Source: CAYGSN01 sp964352675
Lineage (GTDB): Bacteria; Pseudomonadota; Alphaproteobacteria; Micavibrionales; Micavibrionaceae
DNA length: 64,000 bases
NCBI GenBank assembly: GCA_964352675.1
Contig: CAYGSN010000005.1
Coordinates: forward strand, 1-64,000
Direction: 5' to 3'
In this document: in pieces, positions 26,928-35,466 of the stretch
Layout of the letters: each line of letters starts with the position of its first letter
Position numbering within the stretch: position 1 is the stretch's first letter
Notes under the pieces: generated by a model
Told to the model about the DNA's origin: nothing
Database searches by the model: none
What the model saw: the letters and a program-made list of their open reading frames with translations, nothing else
Made by a program: the position numbers and the translations under genes

Positions 26928-28083
26928 ATTCTTTCCAAAACTGAAACCGGCGCTCATTTAAGATATCGTGGTGGTATTCTTTGGATATTTCAAAATTCCG
27001 TGCGGCCTGCGCGAGCTGCCATTCCCGGTCATTCAACGTCTGGACTAGGCGGCGAGCAAAGGAAACGGCATCACCACGGCGGTGAATGTTATCCGGCTCC
27101 AGCAGCTCGTCGGATCCCCCTGCATCGGAAGACAGGGCGGGCAGACCACGGCTCATCGCCTCAATCAGTGCGCGCGGTAAGCCTTCGTGAAAGCTGGGCT
27201 GGATATAAAAATCCAGATCATCTAGCCATTGTAAAACTGGATTGCCTCCGGGCAGCGTGCCGGAAAATTCCACTTTCCCCGCCAACCCTAAATCCCTGAT
27301 CAGCGTCTCCCATTTCTGCGGCTCGCCCTTACCCAGCACACGAAAACGGAAGTCAATCCGTTCCTCCTGCACTTCGTGGAGGGCCCTGAGAGCAACACTC
27401 AACCCCTTAAGTTTATTCCCAAAATTTCCGATCAGCCCGATGATCACCGGACCTCGCTGATCCTGAATTTTTTTAAGCCTACGATTCAGAGTGTCCCTCT
27501 CTGGCGGCTCGATTTCAACATTTGAGGCATAGGATGCAGTTCCTTTTGTGGGATAACGTTTTTGCAGGAAATGGTGCGTCACGTAAATCACTGCATCGGC
27601 ATTGCGAACCATTGCGCGGGCCCGCAAATATTTCACGGGGGCGTAGAGTTTTCCAATCAGAGATCCATGATACCAAGTATGATCAAAGGCACAGCCGGAC
27701 ATCTCTACCGCATAGGGAATTCCCTGCTTGCGGGCGGCTTTGGCCGCCAGCATTCCAAACTCTACCGGCCCGCGGATGATCACTGCATCTGCGGTTTTCA
27801 CCCGCTCTTCAATGCGATTATACGTTTTTCCGCCTTGAAGGATGCGTTTGAGCGGAGAATTGATATTCGGAAGAAGCGTGTGGGCGATATTAGGTCCACT
27901 CGAAATATCGAGTTTTTCGGCAGTTTCATCCTCATAAGGTTTTTCCCGGCCAATAACCTCAATGTTTTCGAAATGTGGTAGGAACCGGTCCCGCCAGAGA
28001 GAGTAGGGGAAGGCGCCATAGGCATAGACCGTCCCGTTCTCGTCCCGGGCGTAATAGGTGTCATGACAAAACAGGGCTTTCAT
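26911..28083 (-). CDS. Glycosyltransferase family 4-like protein
   Basis: The 390-residue GT-B protein has an N-terminal acceptor domain. Its C-terminal nucleotide-sugar domain includes IGLIGNFGNKLKGLSVAL (start of the second Rossmann fold) and FHEGLPRALIEAMSRGLP, with the paired Glu residues (E-x7-E) of retaining GT4 enzymes, then a SSDAGGSDELL block. It acts on the cytoplasmic face, adding one sugar to a lipid carrier; donor and acceptor cannot be read. Nine bases separate its start from the stop of the upstream dehydrogenase gene, so the two could be co-transcribed although their roles look unrelated. Confidence 0.85.
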   Translation of the reverse strand: MKALFCHDTYYARDENGTVYAYGAFPYSLWRDRFLPHFENIEVIGREKPYEDETAEKLDISSGPNIAHTLLPNINSPLKRILQGGKTYNRIEERVKTADAVIIRGPVEFGMLAAKAARKQGIPYAVEMSGCAFDHTWYHGSLIGKLYAPVKYLRARAMVRNADAVIYVTHHFLQKRYPTKGTASYASNVEIEPPERDTLNRRLKKIQDQRGPVIIGLIGNFGNKLKGLSVALRALHEVQEERIDFRFRVLGKGEPQKWETLIRDLGLAGKVEFSGTLPGGNPVLQWLDDLDFYIQPSFHEGLPRALIEAMSRGLPALSSDAGGSDELLEPDNIHRRGDAVSFARRLVQTLNDREWQLAQAARNFEISKEYHHDILNERRFQFWKEFKNRL

Positions 28084-28092
28084 GAAATCAGT

Positions 28093-28887
28093 CTAGGCCG
28101 CGGTCCAGCCTCCATCAACCGTGATATCGGTGCCGGTGATGTTTTCTGCAGTGTCGGAACAGAGAAACAGCGCGATTCCCGCAACTTGTTCGATAGTGAC
28201 AAACTTCTTCGTCCATTGTGCGGCGAGCATAACATTGGTTACGACCTCTTCTTCACTTATACCACGATTTTTAGCTGTATCGGCAATCTGGTTTTCCACC
28301 AGAGGGGTTTTCACATAGCCGGGACAGATAGCGTTACAGGTGATGCCTTGTTGTGCGACCTCCAGAGCGACGGTCTTGGTCATGCCCATAATGCCGTGCT
28401 TGGCCGTGACATAGGCGGACTTAAACGGTGAGGCCACCAGCCCGTGCGCCGAAGCAATATTGACGATCCGGCCCCAGCCTTTATTGCGCATAGTCGGGAT
28501 AACGCCTTTGATCACGTGAAAGGCGGCATTCATATTGATATCGATGATCGCATTCCATTTGTCATCGGGGTAGGTGTCGATGGGATTTACAAACTGGATA
28601 CCGGCATTGTTCACAACAACATCAATCGTCCCGAATTCTTTCAGCGCTTCGTCAACCATGGCCGCAATTTCCGGTGGTTTGGACATATCGGCCGCGTTGT
28701 AATGTGTCTTCACACCCAGCTTTTCATTTTCTGCCGTGTTCGCGTTAATTTTATCCTCGGCTCCAAATCCATTGAGGACAATATTCGCCCCGGCCTGCGC
28801 CAGTGTTTTAGCAATGCCCAGCCCGATCCCGGATGTCGATCCAGTTACAAGCGCTGTTTTTCCTTCAAGATTCACACCAAACTGCAT
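28093..28887 (-). CDS. bdhA: D-3-hydroxybutyrate dehydrogenase (SDR family)
   Basis: The 264-residue short-chain dehydrogenase has TGSTSGIGLGIA (15-26) for NAD binding, NNAG (94-97), and the catalytic Ser147, Tyr160 and Lys164. The block SAHGLVASPFKSAYVTAKHG is specific to 3-hydroxybutyrate dehydrogenases, with the substrate-binding His149 and Lys157. CPGYVKTPLVENQI supports this. It oxidises D-3-hydroxybutyrate to acetoacetate, typically in polyhydroxybutyrate use. AAAGGA before the ATG is a good binding site. It is a metabolic gene lying inside a surface-sugar region; no other PHB gene is nearby. Confidence 0.9.
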   Translation of the reverse strand: MQFGVNLEGKTALVTGSTSGIGLGIAKTLAQAGANIVLNGFGAEDKINANTAENEKLGVKTHYNAADMSKPPEIAAMVDEALKEFGTIDVVVNNAGIQFVNPIDTYPDDKWNAIIDINMNAAFHVIKGVIPTMRNKGWGRIVNIASAHGLVASPFKSAYVTAKHGIMGMTKTVALEVAQQGITCNAICPGYVKTPLVENQIADTAKNRGISEEEVVTNVMLAAQWTKKFVTIEQVAGIALFLCSDTAENITGTDITVDGGWTAA

Positions 28888-28988
28888 TTTGAAATCCTTT
28901 TTCGCTTAAGCTCCATAAACCTATCATATTCGCGGGGGCGCATAAATGAGTTTTAAACAGATTTGCGGTAATAATTTTTTCATATTGG

Positions 28989-29019
28989 TTGACTTTTTCG
29001 CCATGCGTGTTTCTATAAA
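28989..29019 (+). promoter_or_regulatory. Candidate promoter of the sigma-factor gene
   Basis: TTGACT at 28989-28994 is followed by TATAAA at 29014-29019 after 19 bases; TTCTAT at 29011 would give a 16-base spacer instead. It lies about 35 bases before the first start codon of the broken sigma-70 gene, in the 167-base gap divergent from bdhA. Confidence 0.35.
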
Positions 29020-29054
29020 AACAGTTTCAAATATAAAAATGAGTTGCGTATTTC

Positions 29055-29438
29055 ATGCTTCGAGAGGACTTCTCCGAATCCGGTTTCGGTTCTGTGCTGC
29101 ATAATCCGTCTGCACAGAACGGGAAACCTGCCCAAAAGAAACGAAAAACTCCTGCGGGAAGCAATGCAGCGCTCCTGGGGGAGGTGCGGAAGTTAAGGGA
29201 TTCCCTGCGTGAGGACATGAATGGCGCGGCCGGGGATATGCATTACCCGGAGCTAAGCGAGATTGAGGTCAATAAAACAGGTGCATATCCTGAGGATATT
29301 GTTGAAAAGGCAGGAGAGTTAAAAGCGCTTTACGGACCCATCATCGCCAAAAATATGGCGCTTGTATGGAGCATTGCGCGGCTACGCCTTCAGTACATTC
29401 GCAGCACGCCAGATAAAAAACACTATGCAGAGATATGA
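29055..29438 (+). pseudogene. 5' fragment of a sigma-70 family factor gene (frame lost)
   Basis: This frame encodes 127 residues. The first 90 are a charged, low-complexity N-terminal extension. GPIIAKNMALVWSIA (about residues 95-109) then matches the start of sigma region 2.1. Directly after, a normal factor would continue into region 2.2 (DDLIQEG-type). Instead the frame runs through about 20 nonsense residues to a TGA at 29436. The sequence that should come next, region 2.3, is present at once in the neighbouring frame. I read this as an internal deletion, not a multiple of three, joining region 2.1 to 2.3. A programmed +1 shift could still make one chain, but it would lack region 2.2, the core-RNA-polymerase contact. 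Confidence 0.65.
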
Positions 29439-30513
29439 GGGTAATCACAGCCGCACCATGCGGATGCCCACAAGCCGTGAGCAGGATGTGCGGGTTATCG
29501 GCCGGATTATTGATACGTTAAAGAAGGCGGGAAACCCTAATCCGACACCGATGGAAGTCTATAAAGGCGGTGCAAAAGAGCGCGGTTATAAGATAAAATT
29601 TCTGCGCGAAACCATGGAAATTATGAGTCGCCAAACGGGCTCTCTCAGTCACAAAGGCAGTAAGGAAGCAGAGCTTGGTAGTCTAATTCCCGATCCAAAT
29701 CAGGTGAGACCCTTGGACAATCTGGAAAAAACTCGGAATCTCAGTGATTTGAGGAAACATTTGGCGGCCTTGGATATCAGGGAAAGGCTGATTATAGACC
29801 TGAGATATCCGGCGCAGGGAAAGGCGTGTACGCTGCAAGAGGTTGCAGATATTGTAGGGGTGTCCAAGGAACGCGTACGCCAGATTGAAGGAGAAGCTCT
29901 CGATGCACTCTACACAGCATTTACCACGGTAAAAACGCCGGTTGCGATAGAGGAACCGGAGCAGGATAATGAAGAACCGGTTCCCGCAGTTATACCTCCA
30001 AGAGCGCCTTCCCCAGTTCCTGTAAAGACGCCGGTACAGCCGAAGAAACCCGCCAATGATAATGACCACCGCCCCACAAATAGGCCCAGAAGGGTACGGA
30101 CGTTACGCTTCGATAATACCGGCGCACCCATTCCGGAGGAGGTTAAAACTCCACAATTCATCATCTGGCTCCAAAATGATTTGGGAATAAAGGGCTCAAA
30201 GTCAGCAGCCTTATTTTTGTTAATTGTACAAAGCAACGAGCCGTTCCAGATTCTGGCAGAAAAGGCCGATATGCACCCAAGCGGGGCCTCGGGAAATTTA
30301 AGAGTAACTTTGAAAGGGCGTGTTCCGGACGAAATTTTGGGAACAGGGAAAGCCGGATATTCCGACAACCGCCCCAAAATACGGTCCTGGTTGATGGAAC
30401 AGTATGAAGCAGCGGGAGGTAGCGGGGCTTCCTCCTCAAATCATATCTGCCTACCGCCGGAGCCACCAGTACAAAGAGACGGTGAGGTCGGTCTGGACCC
30501 TTACCGGGGATAA
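29362..30513 (+). pseudogene. 3' part of the sigma-70 family factor gene, with unusual C-terminal extension
   Basis: The frame begins inside the 5' fragment (TTG at 29362; first internal ATG at about 29425). GYAFSTFAARQIKNTMQRY is region 2.3/2.4, and RTMRMPTSREQDVR enters region 3. LSDLRKHLAALDIRERLIIDLRY and TLQEVADIVGVSKERVRQIE form the helix-turn-helix of region 4.2, all well preserved. After it comes a Pro/Glu linker (about 200-235), then a roughly 100-residue module (PQFIIWLQNDLGIKG to IRSWLMEQYEAA) that I do not recognise and that ordinary sigma factors lack. Preservation of regions 3-4 suggests a recent lesion, or a shorter DNA-binding product still made from an internal start. Confidence 0.65.
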
Positions 30514-30560
30514 AACCCCAGAGTGTGATAATATTAATTATGAAAATACCATGAACTGTA

Positions 30561-31337
30561 TCAGGGAGAGGATTTTTCTCTTCGACATAGCCACATTTTA
30601 TCATCCGTGCTTTCAATATTAAAGCCCATGTCGTGCACGAGCTTGTAAAGCCTGTCCTTATCCCATCCGGCTCTGATTAAAAATTTTTCTATACATTCAA
30701 GGTAAAGGATTTCTGTATTTTCACAGACACGCTTGGCTCCTGAGAGGACTTCGCCTTCATATCCTTCCACATCGATTTTCAGCAGCTTTATCTTTTGATT
30801 GGCCGGGATTAAGGAATCCAAGGTTTTCATCTGGACAGAAATTCCCCCATTCCCATTATTTTTAATAGCGTTTTGGCTATCATCGCTTTCATCGCTGATA
30901 TACATCTGTGCGTCCTTACTCCCCAAAGCGTAAGAAAAATCCTGTATATTTTTAAAACCGTTCAGAGCAATATTATTCTTCAGATAACGAAATGTTTCCG
31001 GATGGGGCTCAAAGGAATAGACTTTCCCGCTTGCCCCCACCTGATCGGCGCAAGCCAAGCTTAACGTGCCAATGTTGGCACCCACATCAATCACACAGTC
31101 TCCTTCTGTTAAAAGCCCTCGTAAGAATATTTCCTCTGATGTTCGATAGGCAGGATCCACCCATATATTTGAAGATAGTGCCGCTGCATCAAAATTGAGC
31201 CTATATCCCTGCCGTTTTACACGGTACAACCGATTAAGCCCGGAGCGCAGCAACAAGCGGGATAAGAGAAATTTAAGCGGTTTTCTTTGAGACCTTAAAA
31301 TATTAATGTATTTATTCATAATTTTTGAAATTTGCAC
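30561..31337 (-). CDS. FkbM-family SAM-dependent methyltransferase
   Basis: The product is 258 residues from a GTG at 31337, or 252 from ATG 31319; neither has a strong ribosome binding site. The SAM loop VIDVGANIGTLSLA and YSFEPHPETF are canonical for FkbM enzymes, as are LKNNIALNG and LLKIDVEGYEGEVL. It is the second FkbM enzyme in the window and matches the family better than the one at 17129. The likely reaction is O-methylation of a glycan sugar. It converges on the broken sigma gene with 47 bases between, and diverges from the large membrane protein gene downstream. Confidence 0.85.
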   Translation of the reverse strand: MQISKIMNKYINILRSQRKPLKFLLSRLLLRSGLNRLYRVKRQGYRLNFDAAALSSNIWVDPAYRTSEEIFLRGLLTEGDCVIDVGANIGTLSLACADQVGASGKVYSFEPHPETFRYLKNNIALNGFKNIQDFSYALGSKDAQMYISDESDDSQNAIKNNGNGGISVQMKTLDSLIPANQKIKLLKIDVEGYEGEVLSGAKRVCENTEILYLECIEKFLIRAGWDKDRLYKLVHDMGFNIESTDDKMWLCRREKSSP

Positions 31338-31421
31338 CTGCAGGAAACATCATATTAAGTATTAGCCAGTTCTTATAGTAAGACTTATACATACTCAACC
31401 TTAATAAAACAGAGAGATAAA

Positions 31422-33302
31422 ATGGATTTCAGCCTCACCTCACAGAAAAACGCGCTAATCGCTTATCTTGCTGGGCTGGTTCTCATCATACTTTATTGCC
31501 TTTGGTTGTATTATCCGGCTGACCAAGCCTTATTCCAGGGGCACGATTTTCTGGAATCTCCTTTCATTTTCTTTGTGGCCAGAGCGCGCGCCGCAGGGTT
31601 TCTATTTAATCTGGATTATACTGTACCTTTATTTTCCGACATACCATTAAACGCTTTGGCTATGCGGGATTTAGGGCTCGGGGAGTTTTTCTTTGAGATT
31701 TTTTCACCGCCATGGGCTGTCATTATCAATCGCAGCCTTTCAATGATTTTGGGGGTTTCCGGGTTTTTCCTTCTGGGCAAAGACTATCTTTTAAAGGATA
31801 AAAACCGGGTTTTGGGCTGGACCATTTTGGTGGCAATGTGCTTTCTTTATGCCAGTTTGCCGTTTAAAGAACAGCGACTCTCCGGCATGTCTATGTTACC
31901 GTTTCTCGTGTGGGCAGGTTTGAATATATACCATTCCAAATCTGTGTTGCTGAGTTTCTGTATTTTTCTTTTTTATCCTTTTGTTGCCTTCCTGCATTAT
32001 AATGGTCTGGCGGTTGCATTTGCTTTGGGATTAGTTGCACTTACTCTTCTCTTTATGCGTGATAAAAAATCAGGCAGCTTTATCTGGCTTACCGCGTTTA
32101 CCGGTATTGTATATGCAGTTGTAGAATATCGCAGTTTGGCTCTGGTGTTACTTCCGGCGCATAAAATAAAGAGCCACCGTGCTGCAAAGTTTGGTCACGA
32201 AGATGGCGGGCCGTTTATTGATTGGAACAGTTCTGAAACCTGGGACAGCCTTTGGTCCAATATTTTCTATGCGCCAGGCCACCATCATTTTATCAATAAT
32301 ATGCCTGCTTTTTCCTTGACCATATATGCGATGATATTGGTAACGATTGTGTATTTTTTCTTTAAAAAGCAGGGACTGGCTGCTGGACAACATTCCACTC
32401 TTTCTTCACTAAATCTCAAGCAAGCAGCTCTTCTTACAATCTGCGCAAGCCTATGCCTTGGCCTCATCGCATTTCTGGATACGTACATTCATATTTTACA
32501 GGCTTTATTTAATATCCCTCTTGCGCTGCGCAGATTAGACAGTTTTGCTCCACTCATGATGACTATCGGCGCAACAGCGATATTGTTGTTGTGGGCCGAG
32601 CAAAAAGGCATCGGAAAATATGTGAGCAGTGTGTTTTTGATTGTACTCATAGCAGGAAGTTTTGCTACAAATCGCTATAATCGGATGAGCCTTAAACATG
32701 ACTTGGGAATGGCCAAAAACGGCAGTCTTGTGCAGGAAATTTCTGCGTTGGTAAAAGGAACGGTCCCTGTGCGGCCAGAACAAAAAGAGTATCTCCTCTC
32801 GTTTTCCCAAATCCCTTTAAGGCAATATATGTACACGGAAAGCGAATATTTTCTGCTGGATCAGTTTAAGGAGATTAATACAAAACTCTCCGAGCGTTTT
32901 GGCGCTCAAGAAAGTTATCGTGTCCTAAATATCGGTCTGACCCCTGCTGTAGCGAATTACCACGGTTACCAGACATTTGGCGGATATTTTTATAACTACC
33001 CAAGCACGCTGTATTTTGAAAATTTTTGGCCAATTATAAAGGACGAAATGCAGTTTAAAAACATAACCGAAAACACTGTCATCCCCGGCGGGCGTTTATT
33101 TGCGCCTATTTCCAATGAACATTTTAAGGACGGAAAAATTGACCCTCATTATGATTGGTGTGCCTTCTACGCGCGGCAAGGCCGGGCGATATTCACACCT
33201 TACAAAATTATCAATGCCCGTAGCAAAGGCCTGCGGGAGTTTTTGTTCGTGGATCCGCTCTACATATACGTGTTAGAAAATCCTAAGCGTTGTTCTTCTT
33301 AA
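31422..33302 (+). CDS. Large polytopic membrane protein, possibly GT-C or DUF6044-like
   Basis: The 626-residue protein has about 12 hydrophobic segments over the first 430 residues, then a soluble C-terminal domain of about 190 residues. An early loop contains GHDFLESPF, and LPFKEQRLSGMSMLPFLVW lies in the first third. Acidic residues in the first extracytoplasmic loop (HDFLES) recall GT-C glycosyltransferases, which use lipid-linked donors. The overall look reminds me of DUF6044 proteins, but this is a weak recollection. AGAGAG before the ATG supports the start. It probably handles glycan on the periplasmic side. It overlaps the convergent acetyltransferase gene by four bases. Confidence 0.55.
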   Translation: MDFSLTSQKNALIAYLAGLVLIILYCLWLYYPADQALFQGHDFLESPFIFFVARARAAGFLFNLDYTVPLFSDIPLNALAMRDLGLGEFFFEIFSPPWAVIINRSLSMILGVSGFFLLGKDYLLKDKNRVLGWTILVAMCFLYASLPFKEQRLSGMSMLPFLVWAGLNIYHSKSVLLSFCIFLFYPFVAFLHYNGLAVAFALGLVALTLLFMRDKKSGSFIWLTAFTGIVYAVVEYRSLALVLLPAHKIKSHRAAKFGHEDGGPFIDWNSSETWDSLWSNIFYAPGHHHFINNMPAFSLTIYAMILVTIVYFFFKKQGLAAGQHSTLSSLNLKQAALLTICASLCLGLIAFLDTYIHILQALFNIPLALRRLDSFAPLMMTIGATAILLLWAEQKGIGKYVSSVFLIVLIAGSFATNRYNRMSLKHDLGMAKNGSLVQEISALVKGTVPVRPEQKEYLLSFSQIPLRQYMYTESEYFLLDQFKEINTKLSERFGAQESYRVLNIGLTPAVANYHGYQTFGGYFYNYPSTLYFENFWPIIKDEMQFKNITENTVIPGGRLFAPISNEHFKDGKIDPHYDWCAFYARQGRAIFTPYKIINARSKGLREFLFVDPLYIYVLENPKRCSS

Positions 33303-33814
33303 TCCGGCAAGGTCAAAATCCACAGCTCTTCCTCGGGAGATAACGGTTTCTGCGTTTTATGAGTAGATATAAACCCTGCTTTTTGGAAAGCTTTTTGCGA
33401 TCCTATATTATCTTTGTGAATGCCCGCACGAAAATAACTTTTCCCAAAATTTGTGTGCAGATACTGGCACAGATTTTTGATCATCAAGGTTGCCCACCCC
33501 TTCCCCCATTGATCAGTATCCAAGATTGCCAAACCAATAAAAGGTGACTCTTCATTCAGATGGGATGCCCTCATCGTACCGCAAAATTCTTCATCAATAT
33601 ACAAGCCAAGGAAAATATCATGTTCGTCGGCGATGCGCTCTCTGACATAGTCTTGTAAGCTTTCAAGGGTGGGGCGTGTATGCTTTACGAATATTAAATA
33701 TTTCACCACCTCAGGATCATGAAAAGCCCGAACATATTTTTGACCAACATCTTCCACGCGCAAAGTTCGGCAATAGGCTCGCTCTGTCAGAGGTATAAGA
33801 ATATTCCGATCCAT
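33299..33814 (-). CDS. GNAT-family N-acetyltransferase, candidate PseH
   Basis: The 171-residue protein is a GNAT enzyme. LGLYIDEEFCGTMRAS is strand 4, DTDQWGKGWATLMIKNL is the acetyl-CoA-binding motif (Q/RxxGxG/A as QWGKGWA), and NIGSQKAFQKAGF is the C-terminal helix. It is the last gene of the run headed by pseB. A pseudaminic acid pathway needs an N-acetyltransferase (PseH) acting on the C4 amino group made by PseC, and no better candidate is in the module. The assignment rests on context, because GNAT sequences do not reveal their acceptor. Confidence 0.65.
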   Translation of the reverse strand: MDRNILIPLTERAYCRTLRVEDVGQKYVRAFHDPEVVKYLIFVKHTRPTLESLQDYVRERIADEHDIFLGLYIDEEFCGTMRASHLNEESPFIGLAILDTDQWGKGWATLMIKNLCQYLHTNFGKSYFRAGIHKDNIGSQKAFQKAGFISTHKTQKPLSPEEELWILTLPD

Positions 33815-33822
33815 TGAATTCC

Positions 33823-35466
33823 TTATGGTTTATTGAAAAAAAGTTGATGCATAGACTGTATGTTTTTTTTATGCAACGCGCTCTGTATTTGGCTTTCCAG
33901 ATTTTCTTTCGAGTATATCATCCGGTTTTCTTCATCATACTGGATCTCTACCATTTCCATACGTTCTTTAATATTCTTGTTTAAATCCGGGTAATCATAC
34001 GAACCATAATCAAACACCAGAATAGGTTTTTGCTTGAGAATACATGCAATTATTGTGGTTGAATGAGGATCACATGTAACGATCAGATGCGCATCATCTA
34101 CAATATCTTCAAAGGGTGAAAGGCTATAGCTGCACCCAAAAACCTCCTCGCCCTTGTCTTTGGGTAAATGGTAAAAACTTGGATGAGGCTTCATGATCAC
34201 ATCATAACCCAGCCCTTTAAGATCACTGATCAATTTCTTATTAAAATCCAGAGCCTGTATCCATGACGGATAAGCAAAACTCAGATCATGATCGCGCATA
34301 TCATAAAACGGTACAAACAAAATTGTTTTGTTTTGTGGGGGCTCGACGGGCGTGTAAGCGGTTTGGAGAACATCTGCGCCTTCAATTTTGCAATCTTTTA
34401 CAAGAGATTTAAAAGGCTCCGGAATATGATTCCAAAAACTTTGTCCGGCAAAATTGGAATAGGTTTTAAACTCATGCGCGCCATAAATATAGCCAAGGCA
34501 GGATTGGTGCCCAATAGACAAAGCCGACCCGCAACCATGATCAAAAACTGTCACATGCCCTCCATTTTTAAAGGTAAGGTAGCGGAATATAATAGCCCAA
34601 GGCTCGCTGATATTAGGAATAAGATAGGATGGAAGGGGATTATGATCCAAATCTGCCAGAATGCGGGACGATAATATTTCTACCGCATGCATACTAAGCC
34701 TAATCTGCCGTGACACCCACTCCTGCATATTTTTTTCCAGAGGGGCCTTTGATCTTATCAGATCAAAGCTTACCTCGAGAATAGCCTGTATAGCCGGATG
34801 GTCCGGCAGAGAGAGAATATCGGCCTCATCAATTCCGGAAAACCATTTCGAAAGAGGTTGATAAACTGGCCGTTTTTCTTGTTGGTGGCAATATTTCTCC
34901 GTAGCCTCACAAACAAAGGTCAGCGTAAGATCCTTACTAGGTCGATATAAAAAAGAGGGCAAACGCTTTATGGCCTTCCCCTTGACCACATTCTGCAACC
35001 ACCGTGCCGGCCATTTCCATTCTTGATCGGGAACAGGACCACTCAGAAGAGCTTTAAGATAACGGTTATCCGGCAATACCTCATTCTGCGCATAGGCGGC
35101 CCAAAACGGCATAGTCTTTCGGTCCCATTCAAAATTTCGGTTATTTTGATTACAGGAGTGAAATAAAATGCTGGTCTGTAAGGCCTGAACCAGAACAGGC
35201 TGCCACTTCAAGAAATTGATCCAAACTTTTTCATCAAGGCTAAGAACATCATTCGGCCGGATTTTCTGGCCTTTATATTCCAGAGCAATATCACTGACCC
35301 GCTTGACCCAGGTAAAAATGCGCTCCTGGATCTCAGGCGGAGTATAAGGCCAGAAAAAATCGGAAACACCCCCCTCATCCATAGATATTTCATCCAGATA
35401 AGTCTTTATACTGCTCAAGTTCTCTGTGGCCATTGTGAGGGATTGAGGAGCAGGGAATCGGGACAT
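33823..35466 (-). CDS. Unknown 547-residue protein with GT-B-like C-terminus
   Basis: The N-terminal 300 residues are helical and unfamiliar. The C-terminal third resembles the donor domain of capsule-type glycosyltransferases. It has TILFVPFYDMRDHD, then DVIMKPHPSFYHLP (a KPHP motif), then an IVTCDPHSTTIIACILKQKPILVFDYG block where such enzymes bind the nucleotide. These features occur in KpsC/KpsS- and sialyltransferase-like proteins that use CMP-activated acids. Inside the pse gene run, a pseudaminic acid transferase is a reasonable guess. A second start at 35433 (MATENLSS) would reduce the overlap with the aldo/keto reductase gene from 52 to 19 bases. Confidence 0.6.
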   Translation of the reverse strand: MSRFPAPQSLTMATENLSSIKTYLDEISMDEGGVSDFFWPYTPPEIQERIFTWVKRVSDIALEYKGQKIRPNDVLSLDEKVWINFLKWQPVLVQALQTSILFHSCNQNNRNFEWDRKTMPFWAAYAQNEVLPDNRYLKALLSGPVPDQEWKWPARWLQNVVKGKAIKRLPSFLYRPSKDLTLTFVCEATEKYCHQQEKRPVYQPLSKWFSGIDEADILSLPDHPAIQAILEVSFDLIRSKAPLEKNMQEWVSRQIRLSMHAVEILSSRILADLDHNPLPSYLIPNISEPWAIIFRYLTFKNGGHVTVFDHGCGSALSIGHQSCLGYIYGAHEFKTYSNFAGQSFWNHIPEPFKSLVKDCKIEGADVLQTAYTPVEPPQNKTILFVPFYDMRDHDLSFAYPSWIQALDFNKKLISDLKGLGYDVIMKPHPSFYHLPKDKGEEVFGCSYSLSPFEDIVDDAHLIVTCDPHSTTIIACILKQKPILVFDYGSYDYPDLNKNIKERMEMVEIQYDEENRMIYSKENLESQIQSALHKKNIQSMHQLFFNKP

